The notes under the pieces are model-generated. The model was not told the DNA's origin, ran no database searches, and saw nothing but the letters and a program-made list of their open reading frames with translations. Positions 14,174 to 22,829 of a stretch of 23,671 bases of DNA are shown piece by piece (position 1 is the first letter of the stretch; every line of letters begins with the position of its first letter). The position numbers were made by a program, and so were the translations under genes. Location: NCBI GenBank assembly GCA_905211675.1, contig CAJMBP010000021.1, forward strand, positions 1 through 23,671, in the 5' to 3' direction. The stretch is from an uncultured Oscillospiraceae bacterium (GTDB lineage Bacteria > Bacillota > Clostridia > Oscillospirales > Acutalibacteraceae).

Positions 14174-15460
14174 TTAACCGTTTGCGTTTTCTTTAAGCGT
14201 TAATGCACCGTTTTCAATCATACTTTGAACAGCGAGTAGCACGCCGCTTTTTGCACTGTGATAGTTAAGCCCGCCCTGCATCCAAGCGGCATAGGGTTCG
14301 CGAAGCGGAGCGTCGGCCGAAAGCTCTATCGAAGAGCCCAGCGTAAATGCGCCCGCCGCCATAATAACCTCGTCGTCGTAACCAGGCATGGGCGATGGCT
14401 CGGGGCGAACAAACGAATCAATCGGCGCGCCCGACTGCATACCGCGGCAAAATGCAATTAAAGCCTCGCGGGTTTTTAGATTTACGGTTTGAATAATGTC
14501 GCCGCGTTTTTCGCACACCGACGGGCTAACCTCAAAGCCCGACAGTTCTAAAAGTGCCGAAGCAAATACGGCGGTTTTAAGTGCCTCGCCCGTAACATGG
14601 GGCGCCGCAAACAAGCCCATATAAAGCTCTCGGTTATGTCCGAGTGACGCGCCTACTTCTCGGCCGACTCCGGGGGCTGTCATGCGGTTTGCGCACATTT
14701 CAACATATTTTTTCTTGCCGGCGATGTAACCGCCCGTGGGGGCAATGCCGCCGCCCGCGTTTTTAATAAGCGAGCCTGCTATAATGTCGGCGCCTACCTC
14801 GGTGGGTTCACGGGTTTCGACAAATTCGCCGTAGCAGTTATCTACCATAATTACGGTGTCGGGTGAAACCTCGCGCACGGCACGGCAAAGTTGCTCAACC
14901 TTATCTACCGTAAGGCTGGGGCGCAGGCTGTATCCGCGCGAACGCTGTATGTAAGCCATTTTATAGCTTTTATTTGAAAGTTCGGCACGAATGGCGTCAA
15001 TATCGGGAGTTCCGTCGGTACGCAAATCAATTTGGTTATACTCTACGCCGAAATCGGCAAGCGAGCCGTCGGTATACCCCTCAAAGCCGAAAACGCCTAT
15101 TATGGTGTCATAGGGTCTGCCTGTGAGCACAAGCACCCTGTCGCCCGGCCGCAGTATGCCGAAAAGTGCCACCGTTAAGGTGTGCGTACCCGAGGCAAAG
15201 CTATGACGAACAATAGCGTCTTCGGCACCCATACAGTCGGCAAAAACTCGGTCAAGTGTGTCGCGGCCTATGTCGCCGTAGCCGTAACCCGTTGAGGTTC
15301 CGAGGTGCATTTCGCTTACTCTGTTTTTTATAAATGCGTTTAAAACCTTGGTTTGATTGTATTCGGTTATACCGTCGATAATTTTAAAGGTCTCACTTGC
15401 CTTTTTTTCGGCAAGTTCACTGTATTTTTCGAGTGTTGCGTCAAATTTAAAGTAATTCAA
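14174..15460 (-). CDS. Methionine gamma-lyase family protein (aluminium resistance family)
   Basis: A 428-residue PLP-dependent fold-type I enzyme of the family annotated as methionine gamma-lyase-like or aluminium resistance protein (YnbB type). HLGTSTGYGYGDIGRDTL (52-69) and RHSFASGTHTL (85-95) are family landmarks. MVDNCYGEF (205-213) carries the PLP-contacting Asp207, and SLIKNAGGGIAPTGGY (230-245) contains the likely Schiff-base Lys233. Its physiological substrate is uncertain; cysteine or methionine C-S lyase chemistry is inferred from the fold. The start is TTG, well supported by GGAGG eight bases upstream, and it overlaps the previous stop as TTGA. Confidence 0.88.
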   Translation of the reverse strand: MNYFKFDATLEKYSELAEKKASETFKIIDGITEYNQTKVLNAFIKNRVSEMHLGTSTGYGYGDIGRDTLDRVFADCMGAEDAIVRHSFASGTHTLTVALFGILRPGDRVLVLTGRPYDTIIGVFGFEGYTDGSLADFGVEYNQIDLRTDGTPDIDAIRAELSNKSYKMAYIQRSRGYSLRPSLTVDKVEQLCRAVREVSPDTVIMVDNCYGEFVETREPTEVGADIIAGSLIKNAGGGIAPTGGYIAGKKKYVEMCANRMTAPGVGREVGASLGHNRELYMGLFAAPHVTGEALKTAVFASALLELSGFEVSPSVCEKRGDIIQTVNLKTREALIAFCRGMQSGAPIDSFVRPEPSPMPGYDDEVIMAAGAFTLGSSIELSADAPLREPYAAWMQGGLNYHSAKSGVLLAVQSMIENGALTLKENANG

Positions 15461-16131
15461 GGGGTTGTCCTCCGATATGCTGCGTCATAAATATGACAGA
15501 AATTGTTTTTTTCGTAAAAAGGTTTTATTTGTGCTTCGCAAACGGCAAGGCAGGGCAAATCGCTTTGTGACAAAACGCCGTTTAATGCCACCGTGCCCAT
15601 ACCCTTTTGGTGTGAGGCAATGCCGTTTAACAGCAAGGTTTTACCGTCTGATATTGTAACAGCGGCGCATTTTTGCTTTAAGGCAAAATATTTTAACTGA
15701 CCGTGGTTAAGTCGGTAGCAAAAATCTACCGCAAAATGCTCGTAAGGCGGCAGATTTAAGCCGTCTGTATCAAGTAGCTTGTAAATTTCATCGCTTGACA
15801 GTCTGTCCGATACAGTATTGCTTTTATAACGGTGCTCGCTTTTCATAACGCAAACGCGGTGAATGTCCTGCCCGAAAATGCGTGTCATAGTGTCGGCGTC
15901 CGAAAAAACCGATAGGGGCGAGACCGCTTTAATAAACTGTTGCAGTTCATCAAAATCCGCACCGTTGTTATATATGGTCATATTGCCGTCAAGCATAGAA
16001 ATTATTGCTTTGTTTAAGTTTTGGGTCCAAAACAGCGCAATATCATTATACAACTGATAAGTGCAGTTTATTTTAACCGCTTCGGCGGCACATTTTCTAA
16101 TTTCCGCTATTTTGTTGGTCAGCGAAATCAT
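15457..16131 (-). CDS. GNAT-like acetyltransferase domain protein
   Basis: A 224-residue protein whose C-terminal half has the acetyl-CoA-binding layout of GNAT enzymes: a strand AAVTISDGKTLLLNGIAS, then the pyrophosphate loop HQKGMG (174-179, for Q/RxxGxG), a helix TVALNGVLS, and the terminal PFYEKNNF (204-211) typical of GNAT motif B. The N-terminal half (about 1-130) matches nothing I recognise. Substrate unknown. It overlaps the upstream M42 gene and the downstream PLP enzyme by four bases each, so it may act on an amino acid or peptide linked to them; this is inference from context only. Confidence 0.68.
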   Translation of the reverse strand: MISLTNKIAEIRKCAAEAVKINCTYQLYNDIALFWTQNLNKAIISMLDGNMTIYNNGADFDELQQFIKAVSPLSVFSDADTMTRIFGQDIHRVCVMKSEHRYKSNTVSDRLSSDEIYKLLDTDGLNLPPYEHFAVDFCYRLNHGQLKYFALKQKCAAVTISDGKTLLLNGIASHQKGMGTVALNGVLSQSDLPCLAVCEAQIKPFYEKNNFCHIYDAAYRRTTP

Positions 16132-17135
16132 AACTCGCCGCCCGCTATTTTGTTTATCATATACTCAACAAGGTCGCGGACCGCAAGCACATCGCGCATA
16201 TCGCACACCGAGCCTGCCGTGTGAATGTATCGGCAGGGCACAGACACCGCCAAGGTTCGCACTCCGCCTCGGCACAGGTGTATGGCGCCCGAATTGTTGC
16301 CGCCTGCCACTGCGCGCTTGCTTTGCGCAGGTATTCCGCTGTTTAATGCGGCGCCGTAATATTCACGGTCGTAGCTTGTGGCACCGTCCATAAATGACAC
16401 AACCGCTCCCTTGCCCTGACAGCAAACGGTTTTATTTGCCGGAACATCGGCAATATCGGCGGCTGTTGTGCCGTCAATAACAATAGCGGCGTCGGGATTT
16501 ACGGTGTATGAGGCAACCCTTGCGCCGCGAAGACCGACCTCCTCTTCAACCGAGAAGGTTGCGTAAAAATCGTATTCGGCGTCACTTTTTAAAAGGTCAA
16601 TTAAAACAAGACAGCCTACGCGGTCGTCAAGTGCTTTTGTAAGCACCTTGTCGCCGCAAACGGTGAAATCACTGCACATAACTGCGCAGTCACCCACGCT
16701 TACAAGCTCTTTTGCCTGTGTTTCGTTTTCGGCGCCTATGTCAATGTAAAGGCTGTCGGCGTTCGGCAATTTTTTGCGCTCGTCGCCGTCGCATAAATGC
16801 ACGGGTTTTCCGCCTATGACGCCTGAAATCTTGCCGTTTATAAGCACTCGCCTGAACATAAGCGCCGCCGTGTCAATTCCGCCGACCGTTTTAAAACGCA
16901 AAAAACCGTTTGCTTCAATGTGGGTTATAATTAAGCCTACCTCATCAAGATGAGCATCTATTAAAACCTTTTTTTCAGAGGCGTTTTTACCCTTTTTAAA
17001 GGCGATTATATTACCGAGATTATCAACCGAATAACTGCAGTAATCTTTGATTTGCGAAATAACAAAATCGCGCACGGCGCCTTCGTCGCCCGATACGCCG
17101 TCTGACATACAAAGTTGTTTCAAAAGTTCGGTCAT
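16128..17135 (-). CDS. M42 family metallopeptidase (first of a tandem pair)
   Basis: A 335-residue aminopeptidase of the M42 family (glutamyl aminopeptidase/deblocking or endo-glucanase M type), expected to form large cytosolic tetrahedral dodecamers that trim peptides. Di-metal ligands and catalytic residues are in place: IDAHLDEVGL (His62, Asp64), TKALDDRVG (Asp170), SVEEEVGLRGA (Glu198-Glu199), IDGTTAAD (Asp221) and the C-terminal RYIHTAGS (His305). It overlaps its paralogue upstream by four bases (ATGA). Length and residue positions match the partner almost exactly. Confidence 0.9.
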   Translation of the reverse strand: MTELLKQLCMSDGVSGDEGAVRDFVISQIKDYCSYSVDNLGNIIAFKKGKNASEKKVLIDAHLDEVGLIITHIEANGFLRFKTVGGIDTAALMFRRVLINGKISGVIGGKPVHLCDGDERKKLPNADSLYIDIGAENETQAKELVSVGDCAVMCSDFTVCGDKVLTKALDDRVGCLVLIDLLKSDAEYDFYATFSVEEEVGLRGARVASYTVNPDAAIVIDGTTAADIADVPANKTVCCQGKGAVVSFMDGATSYDREYYGAALNSGIPAQSKRAVAGGNNSGAIHLCRGGVRTLAVSVPCRYIHTAGSVCDMRDVLAVRDLVEYMINKIAGGEL

Positions 17136-18139
17136 TGTGCCGCGCCTCCTTTTAAAATATAATTTTCAAGAAGGTCGCAAACGCTTTTTATATCATTTAT
17201 ATCAACAATTTCAACATCGGTGTGCATATTGCGAAGAGGAATTGATATAAGGGCTGTTTTTACACCGCTTTTTGAAATGCTTATAACATCGCAGTCGGTT
17301 CCTGTTCTTCCGCCCATAACCTCGGTCTGATAGGAAATATCGTTTTCTTTTGCAACCGAAATAAGCCTTTGTGAAAGCTTTTTGTCGAGTATAGGAGATA
17401 TACCTATCATAGCGCCGCCCGACAGCCTGCCGCAGTCGCAATTCGGAATATCGGGCCCGTCTGCAAATGACACATCTAAAACAACGGCTTCATCAGGCGA
17501 CAGGTTAAATGCGTCGGTTTTTGCACCGCGGTTGCCAAGCTCTTCGGCGTCGGTAAAGCTGAAAACTATGTTAAAGGGCAGTTTTTTTCCGTTTAAACGC
17601 CGAGCTAATTCCAAAAGGCAAACAACTCCTGCCCGATTGTCAAGGCTTTTGCCCGTAACGCGACTGCCGTGTAATGAGGCGGCACGGGAGCTAAATGTAA
17701 CAAAGTCGCCGACAGATATTATATCTTTTGCCTTTTCGCCTAAAAGCGTATCAAGCTTTAAATCCGATATATCGTCGTATTCCGCAGCGCCGTTTGAAAG
17801 GTGTGGCGGCGTAGAGCAAAACACGCCCTTTATTTTTTCTTTTCCGTGGATTTCAACCCTTCTTGCGGGCAGCATACGCAAATCAATGCCGCCGCAGTTT
17901 TTTACGGTTAAAAAGCCGTCATTGTCAATATGGGTTACAACAAAGCCAACCTCGTCAATATGGGCTTCAAGCATAAGCGTGTAATCGCACTCTCCGCTCA
18001 TTTTGCCAGTAACGCTTATACCATTTTGTGAAGTTTCGGCATATTTTGAAAGTGCGCCTGCGGCAATATCGCTTGCATCGTGTATATTGCCTATATTTAT
18101 GGCATTTGATAATTCAAAAAGAGTTTCCTTTATATTCAT
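17132..18139 (-). CDS. M42 family metallopeptidase (second of a tandem pair, divergent)
   Basis: A 335-residue paralogue of the 16128-17135 gene. The metal and catalytic residues fall at nearly identical positions (His60, Asp62, Asp166, Glu198-Glu199, Asp221, His305), so it should be active. The surroundings differ: LEAHIDEVGF, SLDNRAG instead of LDDRVG, and TDAEELGNRGA instead of VEEEVGLRGA. This suggests a different peptide preference or formation of hetero-oligomers with its neighbour. It starts inside the murD stop (ATGA). Identification as M42 is firm; specificity is not visible. Confidence 0.85.
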   Translation of the reverse strand: MNIKETLFELSNAINIGNIHDASDIAAGALSKYAETSQNGISVTGKMSGECDYTLMLEAHIDEVGFVVTHIDNDGFLTVKNCGGIDLRMLPARRVEIHGKEKIKGVFCSTPPHLSNGAAEYDDISDLKLDTLLGEKAKDIISVGDFVTFSSRAASLHGSRVTGKSLDNRAGVVCLLELARRLNGKKLPFNIVFSFTDAEELGNRGAKTDAFNLSPDEAVVLDVSFADGPDIPNCDCGRLSGGAMIGISPILDKKLSQRLISVAKENDISYQTEVMGGRTGTDCDVISISKSGVKTALISIPLRNMHTDVEIVDINDIKSVCDLLENYILKGGAAQ

Positions 18140-19518
18140 TTAAGTTCATTCACCAGTTGTTTAAAATGATTGCCGCGCGCTACAAAGTTGGGGTATGCGT
18201 CAAAGCTTGCGCACGCGGGCGAGAGGGTTACAATATCGCCGGCAACCGCATTTTTATGTGCGGCGGCTACTGCCTCGGGTATGTCTTTTACCCTCACGAT
18301 TCGGGGCTCGCCGTTATATCCCTCATAATCACGCAGGCATTTTTCAATTTTGTCTGCGGTGTTTCCGCATAAATAGAGTGTTTTTACCTTTTCTACAATA
18401 TACGGCATCATAGGCTCAAAGGGTATGTGCTTATCGTAACCGCCGGCAATAAGGATTACCTTACGGTCAAACGCTTTAAGACCTGCAATAGTGCGGGTGG
18501 GGCTTGATGCTATTGAGTCGTTGTAATATTTTACACCGCCAAGCTCGCGTACAAATTCGATGCGGTGCTCAACACCCTTGAATTCGCGTGCAACCTTGTA
18601 TATATTATCGACGCCCACATAACCCCAAACGGCAGTAATTGCGGCAAGATAATTTGCTACATTATGGTCGCCGAGCACTGCAATTTCCCTTCGGTCAATT
18701 ACAGGCACATCGATACCTCGGTATGCCATGTGAAGCACGCCGTCGCCGTCGAGCCATGCGCCGTTATTGAGGCGGCGGTTCATACTAAAGCCAAGGCTTT
18801 GACCGCGCACATCCTTGCGGAAGGATTCGGTAATATCGTTGTCACGGTTGAGCACCGTGCGTGAAAATGCGTTTTGATGAAGCAAAATATTTTTCTTTGA
18901 CTCAACATATTCGTCCATATCCTTATGCACATCAAGGTGATTTGGCGCAACATTGGTCACAACCGCAATATCGGGGCTTTTGCGCATGGATATAAGCTGA
19001 AAGGACGAAAGCTCGGCAACAACAAAGTCGTCGGCGGTAATATTTTCTATCTCGGGCAACAGCGGCATACCAATGTTACCGCCTACAAACACGCGTTTAC
19101 CCTCGGCCTCAAGCATTTTTGCAATAAGGGTTGTGGTTGTGGTTTTGCCGTCGGAGCCCGTCACGGCAAAAACGGTTGCGGGGCAAAGGTCAAAAAAGAC
19201 CTCCATTTCACTTGTAACCGCAATTCCGCGCTTACGCGCCCTTTCAAGCTCGGGCAGATGAAAATTCATACCCGGGGTGCGGAAGATTATATCAACCTCA
19301 AGATTGTCAAGGTAGCCTTCGCCAAGCTTTAATTCAGCACCTGCCGCCTCTAATTGGTCGGCAACCGAACCTATTAACTCGCGTTCGCGTCGGTCGCAGG
19401 CAATAACACGCGCGCCCTGCTTTAAAAAGCTTAAAATAAGCGGAGTATTGCTTACGCCTATACCGCACATAGCGATTTTTTTACCGTTTAATTGAGTGAA
19501 AAACTGCTTAAAATCCAT
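18136..19518 (-). CDS. murD: UDP-N-acetylmuramoylalanine--D-glutamate ligase
   Basis: This 460-residue cytosolic Mur ligase adds D-Glu to UDP-MurNAc-L-Ala in peptidoglycan precursor synthesis. The N-terminal Rossmann-like domain binds the UDP substrate (MCGIGVSNTPL). The central ATPase has the P-loop VTGSDGKTTTTT (119-130) with SDGK in place of the common TNGK. NIGMPLL and NHLDVH (metal and carbamylated-lysine region) follow, and the C-terminal domain has the YNDSIASSPTRT MurD signature. The ATG is preceded by GGGAGGAA. It stands apart from the usual mra/dcw cluster, between a VanY-type carboxypeptidase and two peptidases. Confidence 0.96.
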   Translation of the reverse strand: MDFKQFFTQLNGKKIAMCGIGVSNTPLILSFLKQGARVIACDRRERELIGSVADQLEAAGAELKLGEGYLDNLEVDIIFRTPGMNFHLPELERARKRGIAVTSEMEVFFDLCPATVFAVTGSDGKTTTTTLIAKMLEAEGKRVFVGGNIGMPLLPEIENITADDFVVAELSSFQLISMRKSPDIAVVTNVAPNHLDVHKDMDEYVESKKNILLHQNAFSRTVLNRDNDITESFRKDVRGQSLGFSMNRRLNNGAWLDGDGVLHMAYRGIDVPVIDRREIAVLGDHNVANYLAAITAVWGYVGVDNIYKVAREFKGVEHRIEFVRELGGVKYYNDSIASSPTRTIAGLKAFDRKVILIAGGYDKHIPFEPMMPYIVEKVKTLYLCGNTADKIEKCLRDYEGYNGEPRIVRVKDIPEAVAAAHKNAVAGDIVTLSPACASFDAYPNFVARGNHFKQLVNELK

Positions 19519-19539
19519 AAAGCGTTCCTCCCGAAAAAG

Positions 19540-20448
19540 TTAATATTTAATCTGTTCGGCAGAACTGCCCGCACTGTCGTCGCCGTACATATCGACATCG
19601 GGGTTAATGCCTTTTGTTTCTATATATTCTTCTAAAGTTATACCTAAATTATTTATTTCTTTGGCGTTATTTATGCCCACAAAACGCCAATGCCACGATT
19701 CATAGATTACTCCCGTAACATTTTGCTTGTCTTTTGGATAACGCAAAATAAAGCCGTAGTCCTCGGCGTGCTCGCACATCCAGGCGTACATGGGTGTGCT
19801 TTCAAACGCGTCGTCCGCCATATTAAAGTCGGCGCAAAGCCCTGTGTTGTGCTCACTGGTACCCGGGCGCGCTACAACGGTAGCCGCCCTTTCTTCATCG
19901 CCGCCCGCGCGGGCAACCTGCTTCTGAAACAGATCGTTTTGTATTGCATAACTGCGAAACGGCGACCAAACCCTAAGGTCAACGCCGTCGGCCTGCGCCG
20001 CCGCCACCATTGCGGTTATATAGGGGTAAACATCACGGTGTATCTGTGTTACATAGTTATTGTTTCGGTATTTTTCATCGATTTCTACCAAATACTCCCG
20101 TACATTGGTGTCATAATCGTCGGGCAGAGGGTTAGAGCCGTTAGTAAGCAAAAGTCTGCCGAAATTCGCGTCAAGGGTTACGCCCGTAGGCGTTGTCACC
20201 GCCGACGGCAGACTGTTTTCTTGCTGTTCGGATTCATTCTTTTCGGAAGCGTCGCTTGCGGATTGCTCTCCCGATTGCTCGCTTGAAACCGAGCTTACCT
20301 CGGATGAAACAGAATTATTATCATTGCTGTTGCCCTTTATTATGCCGACAATAACTGCCGTAAGGGCTATTACCGCCGCCAAAATAAGAACAACAACTGT
20401 TATAAATATTCTTCGGCGAACTATTGCCTTTCTTCTTTTTTCGGTCAT
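19540..20448 (-). CDS. VanY-type D-Ala-D-Ala carboxypeptidase (M15B), membrane anchored
   Basis: A 302-residue protein. After basic MTEKRRKAIVRRR there is one transmembrane helix (about 14-37), then a Ser/Glu/Gln-rich linker (41-80), then an extracytoplasmic M15B zinc peptidase domain. Zinc ligands and catalytic residues are visible: SEHNTGLCADF (SxHxxGxAxD, His200 and Asp207) and YESWHWRFVG (Glu250, His253); WSPFRSYAIQ is the substrate-side motif. It should remove the terminal D-Ala from stem peptides. No VanS/VanR or other van genes are present, so it is probably a general cell-wall enzyme. GAGGA precedes the ATG. Gaps of about 20-27 bases to lepA and murD suggest one operon. Confidence 0.9.
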   Translation of the reverse strand: MTEKRRKAIVRRRIFITVVVLILAAVIALTAVIVGIIKGNSNDNNSVSSEVSSVSSEQSGEQSASDASEKNESEQQENSLPSAVTTPTGVTLDANFGRLLLTNGSNPLPDDYDTNVREYLVEIDEKYRNNNYVTQIHRDVYPYITAMVAAAQADGVDLRVWSPFRSYAIQNDLFQKQVARAGGDEERAATVVARPGTSEHNTGLCADFNMADDAFESTPMYAWMCEHAEDYGFILRYPKDKQNVTGVIYESWHWRFVGINNAKEINNLGITLEEYIETKGINPDVDMYGDDSAGSSAEQIKY

Positions 20449-20475
20449 TTTAATCCTCTTTTACGGGTATAAATA

Positions 20476-22281
20476 TTATTCGTCAAGCTTAAGCACAGCC
20501 ATAAACGCCTCTTTCGGCACTTCGACCGAGCCTAACTTGCGCATTTTCTTTTTGCCTTCCTTTTGCTTTTCGAGCAATTTTTTCTTTCGGGTTATGTCGC
20601 CGCCGTAGCATTTTGCAAGCACATCTTTTCGCATTGCCTTAACGGTTTCGCGCGCAATAATTTTACCGCCTACTGCCACCTGTATGGCAACCTCAAAAAG
20701 CTGTCTCGGAATATATTCTTTAAGCTTTTCCGCTATTCTTCGCGCACGGGCGTATGAATTTGAAGTGTGCACAATAAACGAAAGTGCGTCCACCGTGTCG
20801 CCGGCAAGCATAACATCAAGCTTAACAAGGCTTGATTTTTGGTATCCGGCAGGCTCATAGTCGTAGCTTGCGTAGCCCTTTGTGCGGCTTTTTAAGGCGT
20901 CAAAAAAGTCGTAAACAATTTCGCCCATAGGAAGCACATAGTGAATGTCAACGCGGTCGCCCATATATTTCATGTCTTTGTAGTCGCCGCGGCGGTCCTC
21001 ACAAAGCTGCATAATGGTGCCGACATAACTGCTCGGAGAATAGATATGCACATTTGCCACGGGTTCAAGTGCCTCGGCAATATTTGCAGGGTCGGGGTAG
21101 TTGGTGGGATTGTCTACAAATATTTTTTCACCGTTTGTAAGTACAAATTCGTACTGCACACTGGGTGCTGTTGTAATTATGTCAAGGTTATACTCGCGTT
21201 CAAGCCTTTCTTCAAGAATTTCCATGTGCAACAGCCCCAAAAAGCCGCAACGGAAGCCAAAGCCCAACGCTTGCGAGGTTTCTGGCTCAAAAAGCAGTGA
21301 CGCATCGTTAAGCTGCAGTTTTTCAAGCGCTTCGCGAAGGTCGGGGTATTTTGCTCCGTCGGCGGGGTAAATTCCGCAGAACACAACGGGTTTTGCCGCT
21401 CGGTAACCGGGCAGAGCCTCGGCGGCGGGTTTCGTGGCAAGTGTTATTGTGTCGCCAACGCGCGCTTCACTTACCGTTTTAATAGAGGCCGCAAGGTAGC
21501 CTACCTCGCCTGCTTCAAGCGTTTCGCAACTCTCGTAAACCGTAGCGCGCTTGCGGCCGAGCTCTACAACATCAAACTCGGCGCCCGTTGCCATCATTTT
21601 TATTTTATCACCGGTTTTAATACTGCCCGATACTATGCGGAAATAAACAATTACGCCCTTGTAAGAGTCGTAGTAAGAGTCGAATATAAGCGCTTTAAGC
21701 GGCGCCGCGCGGTCGCCTGTCGGCGCAGGTATGTCGTTTACGATTGATTCTAATACCTGCTCAACATTTATACCTGTTTTTGCCGAAATAAGCGGAGCGT
21801 TGTCCGCCGGAATGCCTATAATATCTTCTATTTCAGCCTTAATTCTGTCAGGCTCGGCAGAGGGCAGGTCAATTTTGTTTATAACGGGCAAAATTTCAAG
21901 ACCGTGGTCAACCGCCAAATATGTGTTGGCAAGGGTTTGAGCCTCGATGCCCTGCGACGCGTCAACAACAAGTATGGCGCCCTCGCAAGCCGCCAAAGAA
22001 CGCGAAACCTCATAGTTAAAGTCAACATGCCCCGGGGTGTCGATTAGGTTCAGTTCATATTCTTTGCCGTCTTTAGCGGTGTAGTAAAGTGTTACGGCGT
22101 GAGCCTTTATGGTAATGCCGCGCTCGCGCTCTAAGTCCATACTGTCAAGAATTTGCTCCTCCATATCGCGCTCGGCTACCGACTGCGTCAGCTCGAGCAG
22201 GCGGTCGGCAAGTGTTGACTTGCCGTGATCTATGTGCGCTACTATGCAAAAATTTCTTATATTTTCAAGCGGAAATGACAA
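20476..22281 (-). CDS. lepA: Elongation factor 4 (LepA)
   Basis: A translational GTPase of 601 residues that binds ribosomes; reported roles are back-translocation and assistance in 30S assembly. G-domain motifs are AHIDHGKST (15-23), [17 protein letters not shown] and NKIDLP. The C-terminal LepA-specific domain ends in the usual [20 protein letters not shown]. The frame is open to 22317, but the TTG at 22281 ([14 protein letters not shown]) is the better start: it matches the family N-terminus and has AAGGAG nine bases upstream. It is the first gene of the long minus-strand block, with its own promoter. Confidence 0.97.
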   Translation of the reverse strand: MSFPLENIRNFCIVAHIDHGKSTLADRLLELTQSVAERDMEEQILDSMDLERERGITIKAHAVTLYYTAKDGKEYELNLIDTPGHVDFNYEVSRSLAACEGAILVVDASQGIEAQTLANTYLAVDHGLEILPVINKIDLPSAEPDRIKAEIEDIIGIPADNAPLISAKTGINVEQVLESIVNDIPAPTGDRAAPLKALIFDSYYDSYKGVIVYFRIVSGSIKTGDKIKMMATGAEFDVVELGRKRATVYESCETLEAGEVGYLAASIKTVSEARVGDTITLATKPAAEALPGYRAAKPVVFCGIYPADGAKYPDLREALEKLQLNDASLLFEPETSQALGFGFRCGFLGLLHMEILEERLEREYNLDIITTAPSVQYEFVLTNGEKIFVDNPTNYPDPANIAEALEPVANVHIYSPSSYVGTIMQLCEDRRGDYKDMKYMGDRVDIHYVLPMGEIVYDFFDALKSRTKGYASYDYEPAGYQKSSLVKLDVMLAGDTVDALSFIVHTSNSYARARRIAEKLKEYIPRQLFEVAIQVAVGGKIIARETVKAMRKDVLAKCYGGDITRKKKLLEKQKEGKKKMRKLGSVEVPKEAFMAVLKLDE

Positions 22282-22322
22282 GGCGTATTTCTCCTTATAT
22301 ACTATATAATAATGCATAATGA

Positions 22323-22351
22323 ATTATACCACAACACATAATCGATTGCAA
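22323..22351 (-). promoter_or_regulatory. Promoter of lepA and the downstream block
   Basis: On the minus strand TTGCAA (22346-22351) and a perfect TATAAT (22323-22328) are spaced by 17 bases. The predicted transcript would start near 22316 with a leader of about 35 bases. The stretch from 22352 to 22463 upstream of it shows nothing else I can name. Confidence 0.7.
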
Positions 22352-22463
22352 GGTGTTACCGAATTTAACTTATTAAGATTTTTTATATTTGCAAATTGTT
22401 AAAACAAAATGGGCGATTTTGCGGTGCTCAAAGGTTACGGTTGCATTTTGATGAAAATCCGAT

Positions 22464-22506
22464 TTATAAAAACCGAAGCCCCCGCAGCTTTCACCTGCGA
22501 GGGCTT
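22464..22506 (-). terminator. Intrinsic terminator of the repeat-bearing RNA
   Basis: A 12-bp stem, 22476-22487 with 22495-22506, has a seven-base loop. The single C-A mismatch seen on the plus strand becomes U-G on the minus strand, and a CGGTTTTTAT tail follows on the minus strand. No annotated minus-strand gene lies directly upstream, so it marks the end of a separate non-coding transcript. Confidence 0.8.
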
Positions 22507-22574
22507 ATAATGTTAATTATTGAATTTTTATATCAACCGCGTCTTACGCGAACTTTGATTTAAGTTTAATTGTA

Positions 22575-22750
22575 CATCGGACTCACCGTCTGTAAATTTT
22601 TGTTTAAAAATAAAACTAACTAAATTTTCGGACTCACGCCTTTTTCGTTTTTTAAAATCTTTGAGTTAAAAGCTAACTAAACCTTTGGACTCAGTCCTTT
22701 TCATTATTATAGTTTTGCGTTGACTTTTTGTCAGAACATCGGACTCACCC
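22575..22750 (-). repeat. Four direct repeats with core TGAGTCCGA
   Basis: The cores on the minus strand lie at 22740-22747, 22686-22693, 22629-22636 and 22578-22585, a period of 54, 57 and 51 bases. Three are preceded by GAAAGG/GAAAAGG/GAAAAAGG. Copies two and three also share a TTTAGTTAG segment after the core. The first and fourth share GGTGAGTCCGATGT. The rest of each unit has diverged. Confidence 0.85.
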
Positions 22751-22829
22751 TTTCAAATTATTTTTTTGAAGTTGCAGGTGGAGTTTCCCTCATGGCGTTT
22801 TACCGCTCCTTTCTTTTCTTTGCACCTTT

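Larger units (their letters stand above)
22464..22823 (-). ncRNA. Candidate non-coding RNA of about 360 nt with four internal repeats
   Basis: A consensus promoter at 22830-22858 and an intrinsic terminator at 22464-22506 frame a minus-strand transcript with no sizeable ORF. The 5' part (22760-22823) carries AAAGGAG, a GAGGGAAACTCC element (22780-22791) and an 11-codon ATG frame (22758-22793). Then come four copies of a TGAGTCC core spaced 51-57 bases apart. At least three are followed by a small stem: TGAC/GTCA after the first, AGTTA/TTAACT after the second, AACTT/AAGTT and CGCGT/ACGCG after the fourth. I do not recognise the family. Possible roles are a protein- or RNA-binding sponge RNA; these are inference. 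It is divergent from the DUF1292 gene and upstream of lepA. Confidence 0.7.

Noticed and set aside
22760..22823. T-box or other known riboswitch leader at the start of the minus-strand RNA
   Set aside because: There is no T-box sequence, no downstream gene before the terminator, and no riboswitch core that I recognise.
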